A stretch of DNA of 11,451 bases from an archaeon (GTDB lineage: Archaea > Hydrothermarchaeota > Hydrothermarchaeia > Hydrothermarchaeales > JALUUU01). The stretch covers positions 1 to 11,451 of the forward strand of contig JALUUU010000102.1 of assembly GCA_027021185.1 (NCBI GenBank), read 5' to 3'. Below the pieces are notes generated by a model. It made no database searches. It was not told where the DNA came from and saw only the letters and a list, made by a program, of their open reading frames with translations. Both the position numbers and the translations under genes were made by a program. Shown here piece by piece: positions 6,011-11,451 of this stretch (its first letter is position 1; every line of letters begins with the position of its first letter).

Positions 6011-6688
6011 ATGACCTTGAAAAAAGCGTGGCTGGTGGCGAGGAAGGACTTAACTGTGGAGTTCCGCTCGAAGCACACGATCAATTTTATGCTCCTCTTT
6101 GCCTTCATCGTCCTGCTCATGTTCAACTTCGCTGCTGAGAACCCTTTCTCCCCTTCATCCAGAGAGGTCGCTCCGGGATTTCTATGGTTCGTCCTGCTTT
6201 TCGCAGGGCTGCTGGGTCTCTCCAGGGGCTTTGTGAGGGAAAAAGAGCTTGGCACCTTGGATGGGCTGAGGATGGCCCCTCTGAGCTACGGCGAGATTTT
6301 GCTTGGTAAAACCCTCTACAACCTCTTTCTCCTCCTCCTGGTGGAGCTGCTGACCTTCCCCCTGTTCATAGTCCTCTTTAACTACACCATTGCTGGAAGC
6401 TTCTTGGACGCCTTTATCGTTCTCACCCTGGGGGTTCTCGGATTCGTGGTTGTGGGGTCTTTCATATCTGCTGTTATCCTGGGGGCGCGTGGCAGGGAAT
6501 TCGTCCTACTGATCCTCGTCCTCCCCCTCCTCATCCCCGTGGTCATCCCCACCATCATGGCCCTTAGGGAAGTTATGGTATACGGCACGCCGCTCCTGGC
6601 CGTGGGACAGCTGAAGCTTATAATAATCTACGTGGTGATAATGGGCACCCTAGCCATGCTGCTGTTTGATTATGTATTGGAGGAGTAG
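6011..6688 (+). CDS. ccmB: CcmB-like ABC transporter membrane subunit
   Basis: A 225-residue integral membrane protein with about six predicted helices (roughly 22-42, 54-71, 100-124, 130-157, 163-186 and 200-221). The segment after helix 2, LGLSRGFVREKELGTLDGLR (68-87), followed by APLS and ILLGKTLYN, is the hallmark of CcmB, the permease of the haem-handling complex of cytochrome c maturation system I. The length is usual for CcmB. It follows the ATPase gene by 10 nt, with GTGAGG spanning the upstream stop as a likely ribosome site, so the two form an operon. No ccmC, ccmE or ccmF gene follows; the next gene is on the other strand. These partners, if present, are elsewhere in the genome. 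Confidence 0.82.
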   Translation: MTLKKAWLVARKDLTVEFRSKHTINFMLLFAFIVLLMFNFAAENPFSPSSREVAPGFLWFVLLFAGLLGLSRGFVREKELGTLDGLRMAPLSYGEILLGKTLYNLFLLLLVELLTFPLFIVLFNYTIAGSFLDAFIVLTLGVLGFVVVGSFISAVILGARGREFVLLILVLPLLIPVVIPTIMALREVMVYGTPLLAVGQLKLIIIYVVIMGTLAMLLFDYVLEE

Positions 6689-6745
6689 GGATTTTCACTA
6701 CTTTCTGCCTTCTCTCACAGACCCACGCGACACCTCAGGAACCCT

Positions 6746-6922
6746 TCAGTGGCATGCAAGGATCCCAATGGAGTGTCTTGCTTGGTGGAAGAAGTCATGG
6801 GTCTGCGGCATCGGGGAGAAAAACACAACCCACATAACTGCAGCAACTAGGAAAGCTATCAGGGCCATCTGAGCCCCTAAACCTAGGTCAAGCCAGTGCC
6901 TTGAGACAATGTTCTCTTCCAT
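6746..6922 (-). CDS. cbtB: CbtB-like small membrane protein (predicted cobalt transport), 58 residues
   Basis: A short gene encoding one membrane helix (about 16-35) and a C-terminal tail THDFFHQARHSIGILACH (41-58). Its spaced His42, His46, His50 and final Cys57-His58 match the metal-binding end of CbtB proteins, a family of about 60 residues proposed to work with CbtA in cobalt uptake for B12. The metal-binding role is inferred from these residues. The ATG at 6922 is preceded by GAGGGTGA with 4-5 nt spacing, and a TTTATATAA box lies about 35 nt upstream, so this is a real expressed gene. It is transcribed alone: downstream on its strand it runs into the convergent ccmB gene and there is no cbtA, which is odd for the family. 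A cobalamin riboswitch is not evident in the short leader. Confidence 0.75.
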   Translation of the reverse strand: MEENIVSRHWLDLGLGAQMALIAFLVAAVMWVVFFSPMPQTHDFFHQARHSIGILACH

Positions 6923-7059
6923 TTTTTCACCCTCATGTCCATTGGCATAGGATTATATAAACGTATTCAATCACGTAATAATTATTAGCCTTTTGGGTTA
7001 ATTTCGACCGCCCTGTATCGGAGATAATTTTATAAGGATTAATAATGAATATTCACTAT
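6923..7059. promoter_or_regulatory. Divergent promoter region between cbtB and the DUF47 gene, with a palindrome
   Basis: For cbtB (minus strand) a TTTATATAA box lies at about 6953-6961. For the DUF47 gene (plus strand) ATTTTATAA lies at about 7027-7034, centred some 28 nt before the ATG at 7060. In between, TAATAATTATTA at 6976-6987 is a perfect 12-bp palindrome and could be an operator for a dimeric regulator, though the sequence is simple. Apart from these nothing else is seen in the gap. Confidence 0.4.
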
Positions 7060-7737
7060 ATGCGCTCCATTATCGGGCTTTTTGCTAAATCCCCCATGGG
7101 GCCCCTTGTCAAGCATATGGGGCAGGTGAAGATGTGCTCTGACCTCCTCAGAGAATGCGTCAAGAGCTACTGTGAGGGGGACTACGAAAAGGCAGAGGAG
7201 CTTGTGAAGAAAATCGTCGAAGGGGAGAGAGAAGCCGACAGGATTAAGAACTACATAAGGGAGCGCCTACCTAGAAGCATATTAATGCCTGTAGACAGGG
7301 GGGACTTCCTCAACTACCTGAGGGAGCAGGACCAGGTTGCAGACAGGATAGAGGAAGTGGTCCTAAACCTAACCCTTAAACCTATCAAGCTGCCTGAGAA
7401 AATCGCCGATGGGCTGATAGAGCTCACCGACAAGGCCTGCGACGTAGTGGATGTTGTCCCTCTGGCCCTGGGCTATGTGGTGGAGGCCCTGGAGACCTCT
7501 TTCGCAGGAGGGGATAAGAAGGAGAAGTGCTTTGACTTCATCAATGAGCTGGACAGGAAAGAAGGAGAAACAGACTACCTAGCCATTCAGCTCAGGAAGA
7601 AGCTTCTCGAGGGAGAGGCAGAGCTCAGCCACGGGGAGTTCTACATCCTGATGAGGGTGACCAAGCTCCTCGCCAGGATAGCTGATCACGCCGAGAACTG
7701 CGGAGACAGGCTCCGGGTCATGATAGCCAGGCAGTAG
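7060..7737 (+). CDS. DUF47/PhoU-like protein (TIGR00153 family)
   Basis: A helical protein of 225 residues from the ATG at 7060. Another ATG at 7045 adds five residues, but family members tend to begin near MRSIIGLFAKSP, and the TATA-like box at 7027-7034 suits a leaderless start at 7060. The helices carry the repeating acidic pattern of PhoU-like metal-binding bundles: EREAD (56-60), MPVDRGD (76-82), QDQVAD (90-95) and ADHAENCGDR (208-217). Homologues often sit beside a PiT phosphate transporter and are thought to regulate phosphate or ion uptake. No transporter gene lies beside this one inside the window, so its partner is unknown. It is a single-gene transcript; the next gene is convergent, 19 nt away. 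Confidence 0.82.
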   Translation: MRSIIGLFAKSPMGPLVKHMGQVKMCSDLLRECVKSYCEGDYEKAEELVKKIVEGEREADRIKNYIRERLPRSILMPVDRGDFLNYLREQDQVADRIEEVVLNLTLKPIKLPEKIADGLIELTDKACDVVDVVPLALGYVVEALETSFAGGDKKEKCFDFINELDRKEGETDYLAIQLRKKLLEGEAELSHGEFYILMRVTKLLARIADHAENCGDRLRVMIARQ

Positions 7738-7756
7738 ACCCTCCCGGCCTGCAGCC

Positions 7757-8356
7757 TTATGCCAGTTTTCTCTCTACGACTTTTCCCCTGGGCGAGACCT
7801 CCGCGAAGACTATGCCTTCGAAGCGGTAGATCTTGGTCCCTCTCTGGAGCCATGCATCAGGCATCAGCCCTGCCTTCATGCAGGTATGGGACAGGAACTC
7901 CTCCGCATCCCATCCCTCATCCATGGCTACCTGGGGCAGAAGCAGGCCCCTGTTGAATCCCCTCTCAGCTATTAAGCCGTGCCTTCCCAGGATTATTTTT
8001 TTTGGATAATCCCTGGGAGGCGCCTTGATAAGCTCAGGCTTCGATAAAACAGAAACCTCCACTACAAGGTTGTCCATTTCCTCCAGGGATACGGGGGTGA
8101 ATCTCGGGTCTCTGGTGGCCGCAGAGACTGCGGCTTTGATGAGGGCGTCTATGAGAGGGTAAACAGGCTCTGGATAGCCTATGCAGCCCCTTAGCTCTTT
8201 ATCTGGATAGCTCTCCAGGGTAACGAAAACCCCTGCCCGCTCCCTGAACTTCTCTGGGACATCCCCTACCTTGGGAGGTCTCCCCTCCCGCAGGTATGTC
8301 TCTATGGTTTTCCGCGCAAGCCTTACGAGGTACTCGCCTTCTTTAATTCCGAACAT
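7757..8356 (-). CDS. AMMECR1 domain protein (TIGR00296)
   Basis: A 199-residue cytosolic protein of the AMMECR1 family, conserved from archaea to humans and still without a proven reaction. The hallmark LRGCIGYP is at 55-62, with RDPRF (82-86), NLVVEVSVLS (96-105), LGRHGLIAERGFNRGLLLPQ (123-142) and EEFL (152-155) following in family order. In many prokaryotes AMMECR1 is linked to a Memo-like protein and a radical SAM enzyme, but neither adjoins it here. Its ATG at 8356 overlaps the end of the upstream zinc-ribbon gene by 14 nt, with TGAGG a few bases before, so it is the last gene of a three-gene operon. Cys58 in the hallmark motif is a candidate catalytic residue by family conservation. Confidence 0.88.
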   Translation of the reverse strand: MFGIKEGEYLVRLARKTIETYLREGRPPKVGDVPEKFRERAGVFVTLESYPDKELRGCIGYPEPVYPLIDALIKAAVSAATRDPRFTPVSLEEMDNLVVEVSVLSKPELIKAPPRDYPKKIILGRHGLIAERGFNRGLLLPQVAMDEGWDAEEFLSHTCMKAGLMPDAWLQRGTKIYRFEGIVFAEVSPRGKVVERKLA

Positions 8357-8738
8357 GCTGCCTCAAATAGAAAACATATCTCCTGGGCTCCAGGCCTGGC
8401 CTATCTATCCTGAAGCCGCACCTGGGGCACCTTTTGCCTGTTTTTGTTGATTCCCCTAGAAGACTCCTCCCCTCCACCCAGACCATCTTCTCGCCGCAGA
8501 TGAAGCACTTCTTCGCCTCTCTGGAGCTCTTCCTTTTCTCAACAAATATCTTAACGCCCTCAAGGTCTGCCGCCACTTTTCTGACCCTTTCCGGTGAGAT
8601 CTTGAAAAACTGGTTTTCTTTCCTAAGTTTGTCCAAAACCAGGGAATGAAGTATCGCCTGGGAGGCAACCTCCTTGTAGTTCCTTAAAACCTCGAGGACC
8701 GCCTCCCCCACCTCATCCTTCCTCGGTATCTTGTACAT
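8343..8738 (-). CDS. Uncharacterised protein: helical (winged-helix-like) N-terminus plus zinc ribbon
   Basis: I do not recognise a named family. The 131-residue product has a helical, charged N-terminal part (about 8-72). Its pattern of a short helix, ISPERVRKVAADLEGVKIFV and a basic stretch resembles a winged-helix DNA-binding unit. A zinc ribbon follows, with Cys78-x2-Cys81 and Cys104-x2-Cys107. It is the middle gene of an operon, overlapping the Mut7-C gene upstream by 26 nt and AMMECR1 downstream by 14 nt, an unusually deep interlocking that suggests co-translation. The ATG at 8738 is preceded by AAGGTGAGGG, an excellent ribosome site. A role in nucleic-acid or translation-related work is plausible from the zinc ribbon and the RNase neighbour, but this is only inference. 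Confidence 0.75.
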   Translation of the reverse strand: MYKIPRKDEVGEAVLEVLRNYKEVASQAILHSLVLDKLRKENQFFKISPERVRKVAADLEGVKIFVEKRKSSREAKKCFICGEKMVWVEGRSLLGESTKTGKRCPRCGFRIDRPGLEPRRYVFYLRQHVRN

Positions 8739-9192
8739 CCCTCACCTTCCTGACCACGTCTTTTATGTTTCTCCAGTGGCTCCCCTCCCAGTACACCTGC
8801 CCGCATTCCGAGCACTCCCAGAACTCCTCCACGCGCTCCCTCACCATCTCCGGAACCCTGGCTATACTTTCTTCTCCAGCCTTTATAATTTCACCGTTGC
8901 ACTTGGGGCACCGGGAATAAACAGGGGTATCCGACAGCCTGATTCCCAGTTTTTCCACAGCCTGTTTCAGCTGTTCAAGGACATCGCTGCTCTCCACGAA
9001 GAGGCACCTGACCCCCATTTTCTGGGCTCTCTGGCATAGGAGGCTGTCCCTCGACAAGAGAATCCTATCTTCGCGGGCCGCCAGGTCCAGGATCTCCTTG
9101 TCCCTTCTTCTTTTGAGATACGCCACGTCATAGCCGCTCAGCCTCAGCCACCGTGCCAGTCTCCCCAGCATCGAATCCACGGCAAACCGCAT
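8713..9192 (-). CDS. Mut7-C RNase domain protein with zinc ribbon (DUF82, COG1656)
   Basis: A 159-residue predicted RNase of the PIN-like Mut7-C family. The N-terminal domain carries FAVDSMLGRLARWLRLSGYD (3-22) with acidic Asp6, then DKEILDLAARE (31-41) and LLSRDSLL (45-52) with Asp49, the likely metal-binding carboxylates. The C-terminal zinc ribbon has CPKC (95-98) and CSEC (127-130), closing with YWEGSHWRNI, which is usual for the family. It is full length. First gene of the leftward three-gene operon, it starts at an ATG without a ribosome site but with TTATTAATAAAT about 15-25 nt upstream, so the message is probably leaderless. Its RNA target is unknown. Confidence 0.88.
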   Translation of the reverse strand: MRFAVDSMLGRLARWLRLSGYDVAYLKRRRDKEILDLAAREDRILLSRDSLLCQRAQKMGVRCLFVESSDVLEQLKQAVEKLGIRLSDTPVYSRCPKCNGEIIKAGEESIARVPEMVRERVEEFWECSECGQVYWEGSHWRNIKDVVRKVRDVQDTEEG

Positions 9193-9270
9193 GTTTAATA
9201 ATATTTATTAATAACAAAAGATTTTTACCCTAGGGAGAACGAGAACTAAATTTAAGGAGAGGCGAGAGAT
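9193..9270. promoter_or_regulatory. Divergent promoter between the Mut7-C operon and the CBS operon
   Basis: The core ATAATATTTATTAATAAC at about 9197-9214 is A+T-rich and can be read as a TATA box on either strand. On the minus strand it lies some 15-25 nt before the Mut7-C ATG. On the plus strand it would give a leader of about 35 nt containing AAGGAGAGGCGAG, a ribosome site ending shortly before the ATG at 9271. Both operons may thus share control. Confidence 0.42.
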
Positions 9271-9825
9271 ATGGAGACAGAGATAAAAGTCGGAGAAGCA
9301 ATGGAGCCCAATGTCGTTACCATAGAGAAGGACGCTCCCGTGAACAAAGCCGCCAAGATCATGGCCCAGAAAAAGATTGGGAGCATCGTCGTGATGGAGA
9401 ATGACAAACCCGCGGGCATCGTGACGGAGAGAGACATCGTCTTCGGAGTCGTGGCTAAAGACAAAAAGCCAAGCGATGTCTTGGTAAGGGACATTATGTC
9501 GTCGCCTCTTAAATCCGTCAGCCCGGATATGACCCTTAAACAGGCCTCCAGGATAATGGCTAAATACAACATCCGGAGGCTGCCCGTAATCGAGAATGGC
9601 AGGCTGGTGGGGATAATAACGAACAAGGACATCCTCGCTATTTCCCCGGAAATGCTCGAGATCCTGGAAGAACTCTCCAGGATAAACGCCAGCCAGCCTG
9701 AAGCCAAGGAAAGCCTCGAGAAGGGGACCTGTGAAGAATGCGGTGACTATATGGTAACCCTCTACGAGGTTGACGGCTCCTACGTCTGCGAGAGTTGTAG
9801 GGAGGACATGCTGGGTGGGGAATAA
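9271..9825 (+). CDS. CBS-domain pair protein with C-terminal zinc ribbon
   Basis: A 184-residue cytosolic regulatory protein. Two CBS motifs form one Bateman module: residues 7-62 (VGEAMEPNVVTIEKDAPVNK, then GIVTERDI at 49-56) and 72-125 (VRDIMSSPLKSVSPDMTL, then NIRRLPVIENGRLVGIITNK). Such modules usually bind AMP, ATP or SAM in the cleft; the Thr-x-Arg-Asp and Thr-x-Lys-Asp ends (52-55, 117-120) are typical ribose/phosphate-contacting positions. The C-terminus has CEEC (154-157) and CESC (173-176), a rubredoxin-like zinc ribbon known in some archaeal CBS proteins. The ATG follows AAGGAGAGG. It overlaps the next CBS gene by 11 nt. What it controls is not visible. Confidence 0.87.
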   Translation: METEIKVGEAMEPNVVTIEKDAPVNKAAKIMAQKKIGSIVVMENDKPAGIVTERDIVFGVVAKDKKPSDVLVRDIMSSPLKSVSPDMTLKQASRIMAKYNIRRLPVIENGRLVGIITNKDILAISPEMLEILEELSRINASQPEAKESLEKGTCEECGDYMVTLYEVDGSYVCESCREDMLGGE

Positions 9826-10621
9826 GTTAAAAGTGGGGGATGTCATGACCCCCAGCCCCCTCGCAGTTAAGGAGGGGGACCTGGCAACTAAAGTCAGAGC
9901 TCTCTTCAGGAGGACTGGGTACAAGGGCATTCCCGTGGTGAACGAAGAGGAGATTGTCACGGGGATCATTTCCCTGGGGGACATGCTGCAGATAACCTCC
10001 ACACGGTCAAATCTGACGGCAGAAGGTATCATGGGGCCTGTGCTGGTCTTCCTAGTGCCTGATGAGCCCCTAATCGAGGCCATCAAGAAAATGCTCGGCG
10101 CCAGGGTGGACCGGGCGGTCGTGGTGGCGTCCCAAAACACCATGAAGCTGGTTGGGCTTCTGAGCCAGCACGATGCCATCGAGGCCTTCCAGGATGCGCA
10201 GGCTGCCGAAAGAGTGGTTGTTAAAGACTTCATGACCGCGGAAGTGGTCACCTGCAGCCCCAAGGAGCCCGTGATAAAGGTTTGGAACAAGATGATGGCC
10301 GGGGATTTCTGGGGCATTCCCGTAGTTAATAAAAAAGTCATCGGCATGGTTACAGGGGGCGACATACTGGCAGCTGGCTACGCGAGGATAAGGAGAGAAA
10401 ACGAGAAGGACCTTTCGAAGCGCACCCCTGCCGTTGAGAAGGTTATGCGCACCCCCGCTATTACTATTCCCCCTGAGGCGACCCTGAAGAATGCCATGGA
10501 GCTTATGGTGGCTAAAAGCATAGGCAGGCTTCCTGTCGCGGAGAAAGGGAAGCTGCTGGGAATAATAGACAGAGAGGACGTGCTGAATAAGTTGCTGGAG
10601 GTATTGGATGGTGAGGTCTAA
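9815..10621 (+). CDS. Four-CBS-domain protein
   Basis: A 268-residue protein made only of CBS motifs, two Bateman modules in tandem: about 7-62 (VGDVMTPSPLAVKEGDLATK), 69-125 (GIMGPVLVFLVPDEPLIEA), 135-190 (VKDFMTAEVVTCSPKEP) and 206-262 (VEKVMRTPAITIPPEATL). The second is the most divergent and lacks the usual Arg-Asp ending, with SQHD instead. I place the start at GTG 9815: GGAGG lies 9 nt upstream, and the protein then begins at the first CBS motif. The ATG at 9770 would force a 56-nt overlap and add unrelated residues. It overlaps the neighbours by 11 nt and 14 nt, so it is co-translated with them. Likely an adenine-nucleotide sensor; its partner enzyme is unknown. Confidence 0.84.
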   Translation: MGNKLKVGDVMTPSPLAVKEGDLATKVRALFRRTGYKGIPVVNEEEIVTGIISLGDMLQITSTRSNLTAEGIMGPVLVFLVPDEPLIEAIKKMLGARVDRAVVVASQNTMKLVGLLSQHDAIEAFQDAQAAERVVVKDFMTAEVVTCSPKEPVIKVWNKMMAGDFWGIPVVNKKVIGMVTGGDILAAGYARIRRENEKDLSKRTPAVEKVMRTPAITIPPEATLKNAMELMVAKSIGRLPVAEKGKLLGIIDREDVLNKLLEVLDGEV

Positions 10622-11451
10622 GAGGTTGGATAAGACAAGTATGACCCAGTCGATGGAGAGAGGGAGTAACGAGTTCAAGAGCAGGATTGTTGAGACAGAG
10701 GGATCATTGATGTCCCTGGTTAAAAAGGACGTCGTAACTATCTCCCCAACAACCCCTATTAAAGCCGCCGCAGAGGCCATGACTGCCAACGGATTCAGGA
10801 GGCTTCCCGTGGCAGATCCAGGAACCAAGAGACTCCTGGGAATCATAGGCAGCAGCGACATAATAGACTTCCTCGGGGGCGGGGAGAAGTTCAAGCTCAT
10901 ACAGGAGAGGAACAAGGGGAATTTTCTCTCGGCCGTTAATGAGCCTGTTAAAAAGATAATGGAGAAAGATGTCCTCACAGCCGGTGATGACGCCTCCCTG
11001 AAAGAGGGCCTCGAAGCCCTTCAGAACTCCCGTAGGGGAGGCCTTGTGATAGTGGATGAGGAGAACAGGGTTGAGGGCATAGTCACTGAGCGGGACTTCG
11101 TCCTCCTCCTCGCCAACAAGGTTACGGGCGTTAAGGCAGGGGACTGCATGACCGAGAAAGTTATCACCGCCACCCCTGACACAACCCTCGAGGACGTGGT
11201 CAGGGCCATGGTGAGGAACAGTTTCAGGAGGCTCCCCATCGTGAGCAGGGGAGACCTCGTGGGGATCGTCACGACCAGGATGATAATATCCTTCTTAGGC
11301 AGGAACGGCGTGTTCTCCAAGATAGTCGAGAACAACGTCGATGAGGTGCTCAAAACTAGATGCAAGGAGGTGATGAGCACCGACGTCGCCACGGTTAGCA
11401 AAGACGACGACCTGGGAAAGGTTGCCGCTGTTTTGAAGGACACGGGCATGG
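10608..11451 (+). CDS. Multi-CBS-domain protein, 3' end outside the window
   Basis: An open frame from the ATG at 10608 that is still open at the window edge (281 complete codons). GGAGGT lies 6 nt before the ATG and the gene overlaps the four-CBS gene by 14 nt. After a charged N-terminal stretch of about 33 residues come three full CBS motifs, about 34-90 (VTISPTTPIKAAAEAM, FRRLPV), 113-168 (VKKIMEKDVLTAG, GIVTERDF) and 176-231 (VKAGDCMTEKVITATP, FRRLPIV). A fourth begins at about 252 (CKEVMSTDVATVSKDDDL) and is cut by the edge. The total will probably be four, giving two Bateman modules. It is at least the third gene of the CBS operon; more genes may follow beyond the window. Confidence 0.84.
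   Translation, partial: MVRSKRLDKTSMTQSMERGSNEFKSRIVETEGSLMSLVKKDVVTISPTTPIKAAAEAMTANGFRRLPVADPGTKRLLGIIGSSDIIDFLGGGEKFKLIQERNKGNFLSAVNEPVKKIMEKDVLTAGDDASLKEGLEALQNSRRGGLVIVDEENRVEGIVTERDFVLLLANKVTGVKAGDCMTEKVITATPDTTLEDVVRAMVRNSFRRLPIVSRGDLVGIVTTRMIISFLGRNGVFSKIVENNVDEVLKTRCKEVMSTDVATVSKDDDLGKVAAVLKDTGM

Noticed and set aside
6666..6872. A 68-codon plus-strand frame after ccmB, considered as ccmC or ccmD
   Set aside because: It overlaps the ccmB end in another frame, has no CcmC/CcmD features and is antisense to the well-supported CbtB-like gene.
9770..9814. Upstream ATG start for the four-CBS protein
   Set aside because: It would need a 56-nt overlap with the previous gene and add residues unlike any CBS protein. 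The GTG at 9815 has a good ribosome site.
9208..10365. A 385-codon open frame on the minus strand
   Set aside because: It lies fully antisense to two clear CBS genes and the divergent promoter, and its product is low-complexity (Ser/Thr/Met-rich) with no recognisable domain. It is a by-product of codon use in the real genes.
10070..10978. A 302-codon open frame on the minus strand
   Set aside because: It is antisense to the second and third CBS genes, with no ribosome site or family motifs.
1..11451. CRISPR arrays, insertion sequences, tRNA or rRNA genes
   Set aside because: No regularly spaced repeats, no transposase frames or terminal inverted repeats, and no tRNA-like or rRNA-like stretches were seen in the gaps.

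Overview
The window looks like a piece of a euryarchaeote-type genome of roughly balanced G+C. Three things suggest this: A+T-rich TATA-like boxes 20-40 nt before many starts, Shine-Dalgarno sequences of the GGTGA/GAGG type, and archaeal-type families (Mut7-C/DUF82 RNase, AMMECR1, DUF47/PhoU-like, multi-CBS proteins). AGG is a common arginine codon, and three genes appear to start with TTG or GTG. The lineage cannot be fixed from sequence alone; a c-type cytochrome-using archaeon is likely because of a CcmA/CcmB pair. I see no insertion sequence, CRISPR array, tRNA or rRNA, and no gene-free stretch longer than about 300 bases.

Bases 1-4767, minus strand: a tightly packed set read leftward from a divergent promoter. 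It holds a small SAM methyltransferase, a large four-part fusion (PqqD-like + radical SAM + SPASM + ArsM-like methyltransferase with a Cys-rich tail), a DUF2064 nucleotidyl/glycosyltransferase-like protein and a family 2 glycosyltransferase. The last three are joined by 7-nt and 4-nt overlaps. A partial lipoprotein gene follows behind its own TATA-like box. On the other side of the promoter (4860-5195, plus strand) is an ArsR-family repressor with a C-terminal CxC. The methyltransferase half of the fusion keeps all four cysteines known from ArsM arsenite methyltransferases. The best reading is an arsenic-responsive operon that methylates arsenic and may build a more complex organoarsenical (adenosyl- or sugar-linked). 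This is the most interesting part of the window.

Bases 5314-6688, plus strand: ABC ATPase and membrane subunit of the CcmA/CcmB (haem exporter-like) type. Bases 6746-6922, minus strand: a 58-residue CbtB-like membrane protein (predicted cobalt transport) standing alone. Bases 7060-7737, plus strand: DUF47/PhoU-like protein, with no phosphate transporter beside it inside the window.

Bases 7757-9192, minus strand: three overlapping genes (Mut7-C RNase with zinc ribbon, a winged-helix-like/zinc-ribbon protein of unknown function, AMMECR1). Bases 9271-11451, plus strand: three overlapping genes for CBS-domain proteins (2 CBS + zinc ribbon; 4 CBS; at least 4 CBS, running off the window), probably one adenine-nucleotide-sensing regulatory unit.
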